A stretch of DNA of 64,000 nucleotides from CAVYXK01 sp963708245 (GTDB lineage: Bacteria; Pseudomonadota; Alphaproteobacteria; Acetobacterales; Acetobacteraceae): the NCBI GenBank assembly GCA_963708245.1, contig OY970201.1, forward strand, positions 4,960,001 through 5,024,000. The letters are read 5' to 3'. This document shows, in pieces, positions 17,506-26,254 of this stretch (its first letter is position 1; each line of letters begins with the position of its first letter). The position numbers and the translations under genes were made by a program. The notes below the pieces were generated by a model that saw only the letters and a list, made by a program, of their open reading frames with translations, did no database searches and was not told where the DNA came from.

Positions 17506-19196
17506 AGGCGGTCACGATGATCAAGGGTCGCATTCTCGTAGTCGAAGACGAACGGATTGTAGCGTTAAGTCTGCAACAGCAGCTCATTAAGCTGGGTTAC
17601 GAGGTCCCAGCGACTGTTGCTTCCGGTTATGAGGCGTTACAGCACATCGAGTCCCTGCATCCCGATCTCGTGTTGATGGACATTCATATTGAGGATGAGA
17701 TTGATGGAATTGAAACCGCAGCTCGGATGCCGGCTGAGCTGGCGATCCCGGTGATCTATCTTTCCGCATATTCCGAAGAACTGACGCTGGATCGTGCGCG
17801 GGCCACCACCCCCTATGGCTACCTTCTGAAGCCTTTCTCCGAACGCGAGCTGCATGCCACCATCCAAATGGTGCTGGAGCGGCGTCGGGTGGATCTCGCG
17901 CTGCAGCAAAACGAGCGACGCCTGGCCCAGGTTGTCGAGCAACGGACGGCAGAGCTGCAGGCTCAGATCACCGAACGTCTGAAGGCAGAGCGTGCGCTGT
18001 ATCAGGCACAGAAAATGGAGGCTGTTGGACAGTTGACGGGCGGCCTCGCACATGATTTCAACAACCTGCTGACGGCCATCTCGGGCTGCCTCGATCTAGT
18101 ACAGAAATACACTGACGATCGCCGCGTCGATCGGCTACTCGACACCGCTCGGCTCGCAGCGGCACGTGGACAAAAACTGCTCTCTCAGCTTATCGCCTTC
18201 TCTCGGCAGCAAGTGCTGCGCCCACAGGTGTCTCAGATTAATCCGCTCATCGCCATATTCTACGATCTATGGCAACAGGCGTGCGGCGAATCGGTTACGC
18301 TCGAGATCAAGCTTGAAGCCGCGCTTGGCATGGCTAACATCGACCCGGCGCAGCTACAGTCTACGATTCTGAATTTGGTGGTCAACGCACGTCAGGCGAT
18401 GCCAAACGGCGGGCAGCTTACCATAGAGACGACCAATACCGAGATTTATCAGTCAACTGACGTTACTGGAGCGGCGGTAACGCCTGGTTGGTACGTCGTT
18501 ATCAGCGTGCGGGATACCGGCGTTGTCATGACTCCGGAAGTGCGCGACAAGGCAATCGAGCCTTTCTTTACAACCAAGGAGATGGGACGGGGATCTGGCC
18601 TGGGATTGAGCCAAGTTTATGGATTCGTGCGCCAATCCGGGGGCTTTTTGCAGATAGACAGCGAACCGGGAAACGGAACGTCCGTCCATCTGCTTCTGCC
18701 GCGGGCGGAGTCAGTGCCAGTCCCCGCGCCCGACACCGCGCCCAGCAAACCGGCTGTGCTGATCGTGGAGGACGACCCTGTTGTTCTCGAGGTCGCCGTC
18801 GAGATGCTGTCGGGGAGTGGGTATCAGGTCTATACGGCCGAAAATGGCTCCCACGCGATGGAGCTGTTGCGGACTGACATCCCGATAGACGTTTTGTTTA
18901 CGGACGTAGTGATGCCTCAGGGCCTTAACGGGGTGCAGCTTGCCAAAAACGTGCGAGAACTTCGGCCTGATATCGGCGTCCTGCTGACATCGGGCTATCC
19001 GCGCGATGCTCTGGAAGATGAAGAGGGGCTGAGGCAGGACCAGGAATTGTTGCCTAAGCCGTATCGTACGGTGACGTTGATCGATGCGATCAACCGGGCC
19101 ATCAAGGGACATTCCAATTCAGACCCGTCCCGTTTCCCCAGGGGACACTTCTGGGACGATCCTGAGCTCAGTACCGAACGTGCTACTCGAACCTGA
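17502..19196 (+). CDS. Hybrid signalling protein: receiver, histidine kinase, receiver
   Basis: The 564-residue cytoplasmic protein has an N-terminal receiver (residues 9-125, D60 in LVLMDIHI, K110 in LLKPF), a coiled coil (130-165), a HisKA segment with H184 in GGLAHDFNNLL, an HATPase domain, and a C-terminal receiver (VLIVEDDPVV, VLFTDVVMP). The G1 box reads DTGVVMTPEV where DTGxGM is usual, so the second glycine is replaced. The G2 box GRGSGLGLSQVYGFVRQSGG is intact. The GTG start overlaps the decayed PAS kinase; an ATG at 17517 is an alternative start. The 3' end overlaps the convergent dehydratase gene by 14 bases. Confidence 0.85.
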   Translation: MKAVTMIKGRILVVEDERIVALSLQQQLIKLGYEVPATVASGYEALQHIESLHPDLVLMDIHIEDEIDGIETAARMPAELAIPVIYLSAYSEELTLDRARATTPYGYLLKPFSERELHATIQMVLERRRVDLALQQNERRLAQVVEQRTAELQAQITERLKAERALYQAQKMEAVGQLTGGLAHDFNNLLTAISGCLDLVQKYTDDRRVDRLLDTARLAAARGQKLLSQLIAFSRQQVLRPQVSQINPLIAIFYDLWQQACGESVTLEIKLEAALGMANIDPAQLQSTILNLVVNARQAMPNGGQLTIETTNTEIYQSTDVTGAAVTPGWYVVISVRDTGVVMTPEVRDKAIEPFFTTKEMGRGSGLGLSQVYGFVRQSGGFLQIDSEPGNGTSVHLLLPRAESVPVPAPDTAPSKPAVLIVEDDPVVLEVAVEMLSGSGYQVYTAENGSHAMELLRTDIPIDVLFTDVVMPQGLNGVQLAKNVRELRPDIGVLLTSGYPRDALEDEEGLRQDQELLPKPYRTVTLIDAINRAIKGHSNSDPSRFPRGHFWDDPELSTERATRT

Positions 19197-20127
19197 CCGC
19201 GGTCGTGTTGGCGCCGCAGAGCAGAACTGCCACGCGCTCATTCGGATCGGGGACGAACTTGCCTGCAAGCAGCGCGGCGAAGGCTGCTGCGCCGCCAGGC
19301 TCGGCCACCAGCCGGACCTTGTCCCATAGGGCGCGCTGCGCTGCGCGGATGTCTTCGTCCGAGACCAGCACCGGACGTTCGACGAAGGCCTGCGCGATCG
19401 GGAACATGATCTGGCCCACACGCTTGGGCGCCAGTGAATCGGCGGCGATCCCTTCGGCTTCGGCATCGACGGGCTGTCCGGCCGCGAAAGCCCGCCAGAG
19501 CGTTGGCGATCCTTCCGGCTCGACGGCCACGATCTTCGTTCGGCCGTGAAACCAGGCGGCGATGCCGCCGATCAGTCCCCCACCCCCGACTGCCACCAGC
19601 AGCGTATCGATGTGCGGCAGGTCCGATTGGATCTCGAGCCCGAGGGTTCCCTGCCCGAGCAGCGTCTCCGGTTGGTCATAGGCATGGATCGCGAGTGCTC
19701 CGCATTCGGCGGCGAAGCTCTGGCTTGCGGCCAACGCATCGGCGTAGCGCTCGCCGGCGATGACGAGCGCGGCGCCGTAACTTCGAATGCGCTCCGCTTT
19801 CGCCGGCGAAGTGACGCTCGGCACGAAGATGGTGGCCGGGACTTTCAGCCGCATAGCGGCATAGGCGACCGCCGCGCCATGATTGCCGCCGGACGCGGCG
19901 ACGACGCCCGACTTCGGCAGCGATCGGGTCAGCAGGTTGGCGAAGGCGCCGCGCACCTTGAAGGAGCCGGAATGCTGGAAGCACTCGAGCTTGAGGTCCA
20001 CCGGTTTCGGCGTCAGCCCGAAATCAGCCATATCGACGCTGAGCACTGGCGTGCGGCGAATATGCGGGCGGATCAGCCGATCCGTCTCGGCGATGCGTTG
20101 GGGGGTGATGGACGGATCAACGGGCAT
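19183..20127 (-). CDS. Threonine/serine dehydratase-like PLP enzyme
   Basis: The 314-residue fold-type II PLP enzyme has the lysine motif SGSFKVRGAF (K57), the substrate loop ASGGNHGAAVAY and the phosphate-binding glycine loop VAVGGGGLIGG. It lacks the C-terminal regulatory ACT domain of biosynthetic IlvA, so a catabolic role is more likely, for example threonine/serine deamination or an EutB-like step in hydroxyectoine use. The divergent ArsR-type gene may control it. Confidence 0.82.
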   Translation of the reverse strand: MPVDPSITPQRIAETDRLIRPHIRRTPVLSVDMADFGLTPKPVDLKLECFQHSGSFKVRGAFANLLTRSLPKSGVVAASGGNHGAAVAYAAMRLKVPATIFVPSVTSPAKAERIRSYGAALVIAGERYADALAASQSFAAECGALAIHAYDQPETLLGQGTLGLEIQSDLPHIDTLLVAVGGGGLIGGIAAWFHGRTKIVAVEPEGSPTLWRAFAAGQPVDAEAEGIAADSLAPKRVGQIMFPIAQAFVERPVLVSDEDIRAAQRALWDKVRLVAEPGGAAAFAALLAGKFVPDPNERVAVLLCGANTTAVRFE

Positions 20128-20182
20128 TGGGCTGCTCGCGAAGGGGATTGACGGTCAGTTTGCTACTTTGCAAAATGGCGAA

Positions 20183-20485
20183 ATGCAAGGGGTCGAGATC
20201 ATCAAGGCGCTCGCCAATGACCGCCGTCTCATGATCCTGGACTGGCTCAAGGATCCGCGCGCGCATTTCTCGCCCCAGATAGATGGCGACCTGGAGCAGG
20301 ATGGGGTCTGCGCCCTCTTCCTCGCCGAGAAGCTCGGCATCAGCCAGGCAACGTTGAGCGCACACATGCGCCTTCTGCTTCAAGCCGGACTGGTCCGCTC
20401 GAAGCGCATCAAGCAGTGGATTTTCTATCGCCGAGACGAAGAACAGATCCGTGCTATCAAAACAAAATTGCTCGCCGATCTATAA
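20183..20485 (+). CDS. ArsR-family winged-helix transcriptional regulator
   Basis: The 100-residue protein begins VEIIKALANDRRLMILDWLK and has the recognition region CALFLAEKLGISQATLSAHMR, with LLLQAGLVRSKRIKQWIFYRRDEE as the wing, typical of ArsR/SmtB regulators. No metal-binding cysteine pair is seen; the single C before the helix is isolated. The chosen ATG removes an upstream extension that is antisense to the dehydratase gene. The 55-base gap to that gene contains TTTGCAAA, a possible operator. Confidence 0.8.
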   Translation: MQGVEIIKALANDRRLMILDWLKDPRAHFSPQIDGDLEQDGVCALFLAEKLGISQATLSAHMRLLLQAGLVRSKRIKQWIFYRRDEEQIRAIKTKLLADL

Positions 20486-20551
20486 GCCAGCGTGCGGCGA
20501 AGAGGTTCTGTCCGGTTCCCCGGAGACGCGGCGGCAAGGTTCTCCACGCGA

Positions 20552-20574
20552 ATGGCCGGCAAAAGGCCGGCCAT
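20552..20574 (+). terminator. GC-rich hairpin after the ArsR-type gene
   Basis: ATGGCCGGC and GCCGGCCAT form a perfect 9-base stem around aaaag, 66 bases after the regulator stop and 9 bases before the IS. No T tract follows, so termination efficiency is uncertain. Confidence 0.45.
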
Positions 20575-20603
20575 CGCTCCTGAGAGTTTGTCCGGGAACA
20601 TTG

Positions 20604-20975
20604 CTAGTTCCTGCATAGCCGTCTGACCATGAGACGGATGGAAGCGAGCAACAGAAAGGCACGCGCCTTCACATTGAGATTTTCCCAATCCTTACCCAGT
20701 CGACGACATCGGTTGAGCCACGCCAACGTGCGTTCGACCACCCATCGCTTTGGTAGCACGACAAAGCCCTTGGCCTGGTCAGATCGTTTGACGATCTCCA
20801 CCTCGGCCTGCGACACGACACGCTTCAACGCCTCCTGGAATCGCCGCCCCTGATAGCCGCCATCGGCATAAAGCTTCAGCAGGAACGGAAACATCCCGAA
20901 CAGCGTCGCCAGCAGCATGGCGCCGCCATCGCGATCCTGGATGTCCGCCGCCGTCACGATGGCCTGTAGCAGCAA
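20604..20975 (-). CDS. IS5-family transposase, C-terminal frame (OrfB)
   Basis: The frame supplies the rest of the DDE domain: the second aspartate in KLYADGGYQG and the glutamate in WVVERTLAWLNRCRRL. It is expected to be made as an OrfAB fusion through the A/G slippery run rather than from its own start. The out-of-frame tail of OrfA overlaps its beginning. Confidence 0.85.
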   Translation of the reverse strand: MLLQAIVTAADIQDRDGGAMLLATLFGMFPFLLKLYADGGYQGRRFQEALKRVVSQAEVEIVKRSDQAKGFVVLPKRWVVERTLAWLNRCRRLGKDWENLNVKARAFLLLASIRLMVRRLCRN

Positions 20976-21478
20976 ACCCTGGGTATCGACCAGGACGTGC
21001 CGCTTCTTGCCCTTGATCTTCTTCCCCGCATCATACCCATGCGGATCGATCGAGGCCCCCCTTTTTCGGCGCTCTTCACGCTCTGCGCATCAATCACCGC
21101 GGCGGTCGGGCTGGCCTCTCGCGAGGCCTGCTCACGACATTTCACATACAATGCGTGATGCAGTCGCTCCAGCGTGCCGTCCCAGGTCCATCGTTCCAGA
21201 TAGTCGTGCACTGTGCTCCGCGGCGGCAGGTCCTTGGGGATCGCCCGCCATTGGCAGCCGGTGCTCAGCACATACATCACGCCGTTCACCACCTGGCGGA
21301 TATCAACGCTCCGCTTGTTGCCGCCCGGCTTGGCCGGGGGGATCAATGGTTCCACCTCGGCCCATTCGGCATCAGTCAGATCGCTCTCATAGCGCAGTCG
21401 GGTGCGGTCGTACCGCGTCCGGTTCTCCTTGGTCCACATCCAGTCCCCCGAATCGATGCTCGGGGGAGAGAGAATCAC
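20954..21478 (-). CDS. IS5-family transposase, N-terminal frame (OrfA)
   Basis: The 174-codon frame encodes the N-terminal DUF4096-like part (YESDLTDAEWAEVEPLIPPA) and the first catalytic aspartate in AAVIDAQSVK. It loses the transposase reading after KSAEKGGP. A slippery run of A and G (plus strand about 21054-21066) at that point lets ribosomes move into the second frame, where the product continues. Frameshifted translation is normal for this IS group. Confidence 0.85.
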   Translation of the reverse strand: MILSPPSIDSGDWMWTKENRTRYDRTRLRYESDLTDAEWAEVEPLIPPAKPGGNKRSVDIRQVVNGVMYVLSTGCQWRAIPKDLPPRSTVHDYLERWTWDGTLERLHHALYVKCREQASREASPTAAVIDAQSVKSAEKGGPRSIRMGMMRGRRSRARSGTSWSIPRVCCYRPS

Positions 21479-21581
21479 AGGCGATTCAATGGCTTCAAGG
21501 GTGACCCGCTAAGCGATTCTAAAGACTCAATTTGTTCCCGGACGGACACTGAGGGGATGCTCGACGCGCAGTCGCTGATGC

Positions 21582-23819
21582 TCACGGCTGTCCGGGTCGC
21601 TTTTCCTCGTGCTGCGGTGCTGGATGCGACGCCGGAGCCGGATGTGCGGCGGGTGCCGCCACGTGGACCTCCGGCCGCGGCGCCGGTGCCGGGGCCGGGC
21701 GCACAGCCGCATGCATTTCCGGAGCTGGATGCGCAGCTGGTGCCGGGTGCGGCGCCTCGGGCCGGACCACTGCCGGGTGCGCCGGCTCATGCACGACGGG
21801 CGCCGCGGGGCGGGCTGCCACTGGGTGTGCCGGCTCGTGCACAGTCGGCGCCTCGGGCCGGACCACTGCCGGATGTGCCTGCTCATGGACTACTGGCGGT
21901 GCCCCAGGCCGGGCCGCTGCCGGGGCGGGATGCGTCAATTCCGGTCGCGGCGCGGTGGGAGAAGCGAGATGCTGCGGCGGTGGCACTACGTGCTGCGCGG
22001 CCGTCTGCGGACCTGTTAAGCCACCCGGCACGCGCGACGGCGTGGCCAGCGCGGGATGGCCTGCTTCGTTGCCGATCGGCGGCGGTCCCGCGTGACCTGC
22101 CCCAGGCGCGCGCAAGGCTGGCATCGCGTGTTCGGCGACGGCGGGCGCGTGTCCCGGCGCCTCGGGGGTGCCGGGAGTGCCACCCGGCCGCGCCCCGGGC
22201 GCGATCCCTGCCACGCCTGGCGCCGGCGCGTGTGGCACCCCGGCCACCCCCGCGGCGACAGGCGTAGCAGGTCCGCGCAATGCAGGCGGCGTTGGCCGAA
22301 CCCCTGGTCGAGCGGCAGCGAGCGTCTCAAGCCGGATCGTCGGACCGGGTGCGGCAGGCCGTGCCGGAGCAGCCACCCCGGCGGGCAGCGCGGCGATATG
22401 CTCCTGTCGCGCCAGGGCCGGCGTCACCCCCAATGTCGCGGTAGTCGGCGGCACCGGCGCACGCCCGAACACGGGGCGCGCGGAGGCAAGCTGCTCCGGC
22501 CGTGCGGGGTGCGCCACTCGCTGGATCGGTCGCGACGTCGCCATAGCGGCGGCGGGCACCACTGTGGCGGCCCGTGCATTCCGGAAATTGTTGATGGTAA
22601 CGTTGTTGATTGTCGTGTTTCTGATGCTGCTGATGTTGGTGACGTTGCGGATGTTCACCGCGCGGAAATAGGTGGGACTGGCGTTGAACCAGGGATGGTA
22701 CGGCTCATGCCATCCCAGCGGTACCCAGCCGACGGAGCCGTTGAGCAGCGCTCCCGCCGCGAGGCCGACGCCCACGCCGACTGCTGCCGCCGCGCCGATA
22801 TCGAAGAACGAGACGAGCGCCGGAGCATAGACCGGATAAGGCGGCGCACCAGCGACCGCCTCGCCGGGGCACCAGCCCCAGCGTCCGCCGATATCGACCC
22901 AGCGCCCGTAGTGGAATGGCGCGAAGCCCCACGGATCGCTATCGACCCACGTCCAGCCCCAAGGTGCGACATAGGCCCACGAGCCCTCACGATACGGCAC
23001 CCAGCCGGGCGCGACCTGCGGGTACCAGACGTCTCCATACTCGGACGACTGCGACCACGAGCCATACTCCGCCAGATCGGCGCCGCCGGGCATCTGCGCC
23101 ACGACTTGCGGAACAGCGGCTGGCTGCGCTGGCGCGTGTTGCTCGCGCGCCAGCATCGCGCCGAGGAATGCATCGTGCACCGCCGGTTCGACCTGGGCCT
23201 GGAACGTCTGATCTCCGGTGATCGCTGCCGTCTGACCGGCTGGCACGTTCAGCGGCTGTGCGCCTTGCCCGCCGGGGCTGACCTGTGCCGCGCCCTCGAT
23301 CACGGTCACGAGAGTCGCCGACTGGGTCGTTCCGGCGGCCACCTCGTAGATGCCGGGCGTGGCGATCGTCACCGTGCCGCGCGGCGTCTCGAGCGTATAA
23401 TTCTCGCCTTGGGCGAGATCACGCACGTGAAAAAACACCTCGCCCTGTGACTCGGTGGCCAGGAAGTTCGTATCGTCCAGCGTGTTCACGTCCAATTCGG
23501 TGGTCGAGTCCATCGCCAGAAGCGTGTCGGACACCTCGATGCCGGCTTGCGAGTCCGGCTGGGTCCAGAACGCGACGCCAGAGGTCACCGGATAGTTGAC
23601 GACCGCCGGGGTCCAACTGTCCTGATCGGCAGTGTGAAATGACACCGTGCCTTGGGTCCAAGCCAGTCGTCCGACGCGCGCCGGGGGATTGACCTGAGGG
23701 CCCTGGTCGGGCGCCGGAGCGCCTTGCGCATACACCCGGTCGGGGACAGCCGGGCCGAGCACCAGACCGGTGACCGCAATCCACGCGGCCAGTCGAAACA
23801 TTTTGTTCTGCGACAGCAT
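21582..23819 (-). CDS. Secreted FecR/DUF6600-type protein with long Pro/Ala/His-rich tail
   Basis: From the ATG at 23819 the protein is 745 residues. A signal peptide (MFRLAAWIAVTGLVLGPAV) leads to a FecR-like domain (VGRLAWTQGTVSFHTADQDS, YTLETPRGTVTIATPGIYEV). Then come Trp/Tyr/Gly-rich repeats typical of DUF6600 (YGSWSQSSEYGDVWYPQV, WAYVAPWGWTWVDSDPWGFA, YGRWVDIGGRWGW). The C-terminal 270 residues are a low-complexity tail with HEPAHPAVVRPEAP-like units; one 96-base period recurs (21751 and 21847). A long open frame on the opposite strand is a GC shadow. The function is unknown; it is probably exported or periplasmic. Confidence 0.78.
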   Translation of the reverse strand: MLSQNKMFRLAAWIAVTGLVLGPAVPDRVYAQGAPAPDQGPQVNPPARVGRLAWTQGTVSFHTADQDSWTPAVVNYPVTSGVAFWTQPDSQAGIEVSDTLLAMDSTTELDVNTLDDTNFLATESQGEVFFHVRDLAQGENYTLETPRGTVTIATPGIYEVAAGTTQSATLVTVIEGAAQVSPGGQGAQPLNVPAGQTAAITGDQTFQAQVEPAVHDAFLGAMLAREQHAPAQPAAVPQVVAQMPGGADLAEYGSWSQSSEYGDVWYPQVAPGWVPYREGSWAYVAPWGWTWVDSDPWGFAPFHYGRWVDIGGRWGWCPGEAVAGAPPYPVYAPALVSFFDIGAAAAVGVGVGLAAGALLNGSVGWVPLGWHEPYHPWFNASPTYFRAVNIRNVTNISSIRNTTINNVTINNFRNARAATVVPAAAMATSRPIQRVAHPARPEQLASARPVFGRAPVPPTTATLGVTPALARQEHIAALPAGVAAPARPAAPGPTIRLETLAAARPGVRPTPPALRGPATPVAAGVAGVPHAPAPGVAGIAPGARPGGTPGTPEAPGHAPAVAEHAMPALRAPGAGHAGPPPIGNEAGHPALATPSRVPGGLTGPQTAAQHVVPPPQHLASPTAPRPELTHPAPAAARPGAPPVVHEQAHPAVVRPEAPTVHEPAHPVAARPAAPVVHEPAHPAVVRPEAPHPAPAAHPAPEMHAAVRPAPAPAPRPEVHVAAPAAHPAPASHPAPQHEEKRPGQP

Positions 23820-23970
23820 GGGAGGCCCCTGAGCTGCGAACCGGTTGAATGGGACTTCGTCGTGCGGGCGGTAGTCTGAGCACCTCAAGGTGGCGAAATC
23901 ACGACGGAGTGGACACCAAATCGCCGCGATGGACGCGTTGGGGGACTGAACCACAACGAGCGAGGATGTG

Positions 23971-24180
23971 ATGTCTGTCCGATCCCGACTACGTGCTCTG
24001 CTGCCCCTCGCGGCGATTGGGATCGCCGTGTTGCTGGGGGGCTGTGTCTATGATCCTTACGGCTATTATGGTTCTTACGGCTACGGCTATCCGTATGGCT
24101 ATGGCTACGCACCTGCGTCAGTCAGCTTAGCCGTCGGTGGCTGGGGTAATCCTGGCTGGGATCACCATTGGGACCATTAG
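23971..24180 (+). CDS. Small Gly/Tyr-rich lipoprotein
   Basis: The 69-residue protein has a basic N-terminus, a hydrophobic core and the lipobox LLGGC, so the mature protein would start at Cys and be lipid-anchored. The mature part is almost only Gly, Tyr, Pro and Trp (YDPYGYYGSYGYGYPYGYGY). GAGG precedes the ATG by 5 bases. It is divergent from the DUF6600 gene, and both products would sit in the envelope. Confidence 0.7.
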   Translation: MSVRSRLRALLPLAAIGIAVLLGGCVYDPYGYYGSYGYGYPYGYGYAPASVSLAVGGWGNPGWDHHWDH

Positions 24181-24201
24181 TGCCAGGGCGGTTGGTGGCG
24201 G

Positions 24202-25398
24202 CTACAGTCCTGTCATCGGCAAACGCAGGATAGCGCGCGCACAGGCTTGCGCGCGGGCCACGAGGCTGTCGAGGCGCAGGAACTCGTCAGGAGTGTGTGC
24301 TTTGCCGCCGACCGGTCCGACGGCGCAGATGGTTGGCGCGCCGACGCCGGCGGTGAAGCCGGAATCGGCGCAACCGCCCGTGAACTCGCCCGCGGTGGCG
24401 AAGCCTAAGTCGGCGGCGGCAGTGACATAGAGACCGAACAGCTTCTTGGCCAACTCACTTTGCGTCATTGGCAGGAATTCGCCGGCGATCGTCAGTTCGG
24501 CTTTCGTGCCGGGTACGAAGCTCTGTTCAACGATTCGGCTGATGCTGGCCACGACATCGTCGCGGTCCGCCGGGCGGACGTAGCGAAGGTCGATTTCGCC
24601 TTCCGCCCAGGGAGCGACGGTGTTCACGCTCTGGCCGCCACGCACCAAGCCAACGTTCAGCGTGATGCCGCGAGACAGGTCGGTCAGTGCATGGATCGCC
24701 TGGATCTTTCGTGCCAGCTCTTCGATCGCACTGATGCCGTCGGTAAAGTTGCCGCCGGAATGGGCCGCCTTGCCGGTGATCCGCATCCGCATGAACACGC
24801 CACCCTTACGTCCGGTGACGACGTTGCCGGACACTCGACCAGGCTCACTGTTGAACACGGCCCGGGCGTGCCGGGCCTCTGCTTCAATTACCGCGCGTCC
24901 TTCAGGACTGCCGATCTCCTCATCGCCGGTGAACAGGCCGACGAGCGGTGCGGGCACTCCGCCGAATTTGGCGAAGGCTGCGAGGACGAAGCAATTCATC
25001 ACCAGCCCCGCTTTCATGTCCGCCACGCCCGGGCCGTGCGCGATGCCGTCCTGGATGGTGAACGGCCGGCGCGCGACCTCGCCGTCGGGGAACACAGTGT
25101 CGCGATGGCCCATCACCACGATGTTGCCGCCGAGATTGGACTGGCGGCTGGGGCCGGCTTCCGCGCCGTCGGGCGCGACCACCGCGCGCAGGCAATCGCC
25201 GTGCTTCGACTGGGGGATGGTTTCAACCGGAATTCCGTGGCTGGCGAGGAACCGGCGCACCGCCTCTCCGACTGCGTCGATGCCTGGCTTGTTGTAGCTG
25301 CCGCTGTCGATATCGACGATCTCGCGCAGCAATGCGATCATGGCATCCTGTTGCGTAGCGAGCCAGGCGGTGATCTGCGATTCGGGTGATGCGGTCAT
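24202..25398 (-). CDS. M20-family metallopeptidase (glutamate carboxypeptidase-like)
   Basis: The 398-residue protein carries the M20 metal and catalytic motifs: MGHRDTVFPDGEV (His and catalytic Asp), GPGVADMKAGLVMN (bridging Asp), GDEEIGSPEGR (catalytic and metal Glu) and a late GGKAHTPDEFL (metal His). A lid domain starts near GRKGGVFMRMRITGKAAHSG. Likely substrates are N-acyl amino acids or small peptides. No signal peptide is seen, so it acts in the cytoplasm. Confidence 0.87.
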   Translation of the reverse strand: MTASPESQITAWLATQQDAMIALLREIVDIDSGSYNKPGIDAVGEAVRRFLASHGIPVETIPQSKHGDCLRAVVAPDGAEAGPSRQSNLGGNIVVMGHRDTVFPDGEVARRPFTIQDGIAHGPGVADMKAGLVMNCFVLAAFAKFGGVPAPLVGLFTGDEEIGSPEGRAVIEAEARHARAVFNSEPGRVSGNVVTGRKGGVFMRMRITGKAAHSGGNFTDGISAIEELARKIQAIHALTDLSRGITLNVGLVRGGQSVNTVAPWAEGEIDLRYVRPADRDDVVASISRIVEQSFVPGTKAELTIAGEFLPMTQSELAKKLFGLYVTAAADLGFATAGEFTGGCADSGFTAGVGAPTICAVGPVGGKAHTPDEFLRLDSLVARAQACARAILRLPMTGL

Positions 25399-25462
25399 CG
25401 ATGGGTCCTAAAGCGGATGGTGACGCATGGTTGCCGACCGGACAGGAAGGAGCAAGCAGGGG

Positions 25463-25642
25463 ATGGATCGGAAGCGCCCTGAACCGACTACGCCGGCGGC
25501 CCGGCAGCGGCCGCCGACCGAACAGGAATCCAGGCGAGCCCGCGAGGCCGAGGCCCTGCGCGCCAACTTGAAGCGGCGCAAAGAGCAGGCCCGAGCCCGT
25601 AAGGCCAACGGACCGTTTGCCCCTGATTCGGGCCTGGGCTAG
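25463..25642 (+). CDS. Small basic conserved hypothetical protein
   Basis: The 59-residue protein is highly charged, with ESRRAREAEALRANLKRRKE followed by QARARK, a predicted single helix. Small proteins with an ALRANLKRRK-like core are familiar from many alphaproteobacterial genomes without known function. AGGAG lies 10-15 bases before the ATG. It is 41 bases ahead of dcd. Confidence 0.6.
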   Translation: MDRKRPEPTTPAARQRPPTEQESRRAREAEALRANLKRRKEQARARKANGPFAPDSGLG

Positions 25643-25683
25643 ACGGGCCGCCCGCGTGCCCGCTTGGCCCTGGAGTCGCCCCG

Positions 25684-26238
25684 ATGCCCGTCATGTCCGA
25701 TCGCTGGATCCGCCGCATGGCGCTGGAGCACGGCATGATCCAGCCGTTCGAGGAGGCGCAGAAGCGCCAGGGCGTTATCAGCTACGGCCTGTCCAGCTAT
25801 GGCTACGACGCTCGCGTATCGGATGAATTCAAGATCTTCACCAATATCAATTCCGCAGTGATCGACCCCAAGGATTTCTCGCCGGCGAGCTTCGTCGACC
25901 GCCAGAACAAGGTGTGCATCATCCCGCCGAACAGCTTCGCGCTGGGCCACACCGTGGAGTATTTCCGCATCCCTCGCGACATCCTGGTGATCTGCCTCGG
26001 CAAATCCACTTATGCGCGCTGCGGTATCATCGTGAATGTCACGCCGCTGGAGCCGGAATGGGAAGGCCAGGTAACGATCGAGATCAGCAACACCACGCCA
26101 CTACCGGCAAAGATCCATGCGCACGAAGGCATCTGTCAGTTCCTGTTCCTACAGGGAAACGAACCATGCGAAACGAGCTACGCCGACAAGGCGGGCAAAT
26201 ACATGCGCCAACGCGGCGTAGCGTTGCCGCGGCTATGA
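25684..26238 (+). CDS. dcd: dCTP deaminase
   Basis: The 184-residue enzyme deaminates dCTP to dUTP for thymidylate synthesis. Conserved stretches include QGVISYGLSSYGYDARVS, LGKSTYARCGIIVNVTPLEP and EWEGQVTIEISNTTPLPAKI with the catalytic glutamate, and a C-terminal QFLFLQG. The length matches the family. It is followed by a palindromic repeat and murA. Confidence 0.95.
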   Translation: MPVMSDRWIRRMALEHGMIQPFEEAQKRQGVISYGLSSYGYDARVSDEFKIFTNINSAVIDPKDFSPASFVDRQNKVCIIPPNSFALGHTVEYFRIPRDILVICLGKSTYARCGIIVNVTPLEPEWEGQVTIEISNTTPLPAKIHAHEGICQFLFLQGNEPCETSYADKAGKYMRQRGVALPRL

Positions 26239-26254
26239 CGCGGAGGGTGGGAGA

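Larger units (their letters stand above)
20584..21549 (-). mobile_element. IS5-superfamily (IS427/IS1031-like) insertion sequence, copy 1
   Basis: The 966-base element has 17-base imperfect terminal inverted repeats sharing the core GTCCGGGAACA and a TGA target duplication (20581-20583 and 21550-21552). TNA targets are usual for this group. It carries two overlapping transposase frames on the minus strand. It is almost identical to the copy at 49384-50349; I saw only three base differences. It sits 33 bases beyond the end of the FecR-type gene, which it leaves intact. Confidence 0.92.

Noticed and set aside
21650..22400. Dense short repeats that could be mistaken for a CRISPR array
   Set aside because: The repeats are codon-periodic and encode a Pro/Ala/His-rich tail. 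There are no equal-length unique spacers and no cas genes.
22056..23450. Plus-strand open frame of 464 codons inside the DUF6600-type gene
   Set aside because: The opposite strand encodes a signal peptide, a FecR-like domain and DUF6600 repeats; this frame has only Arg/Gly-rich low complexity.
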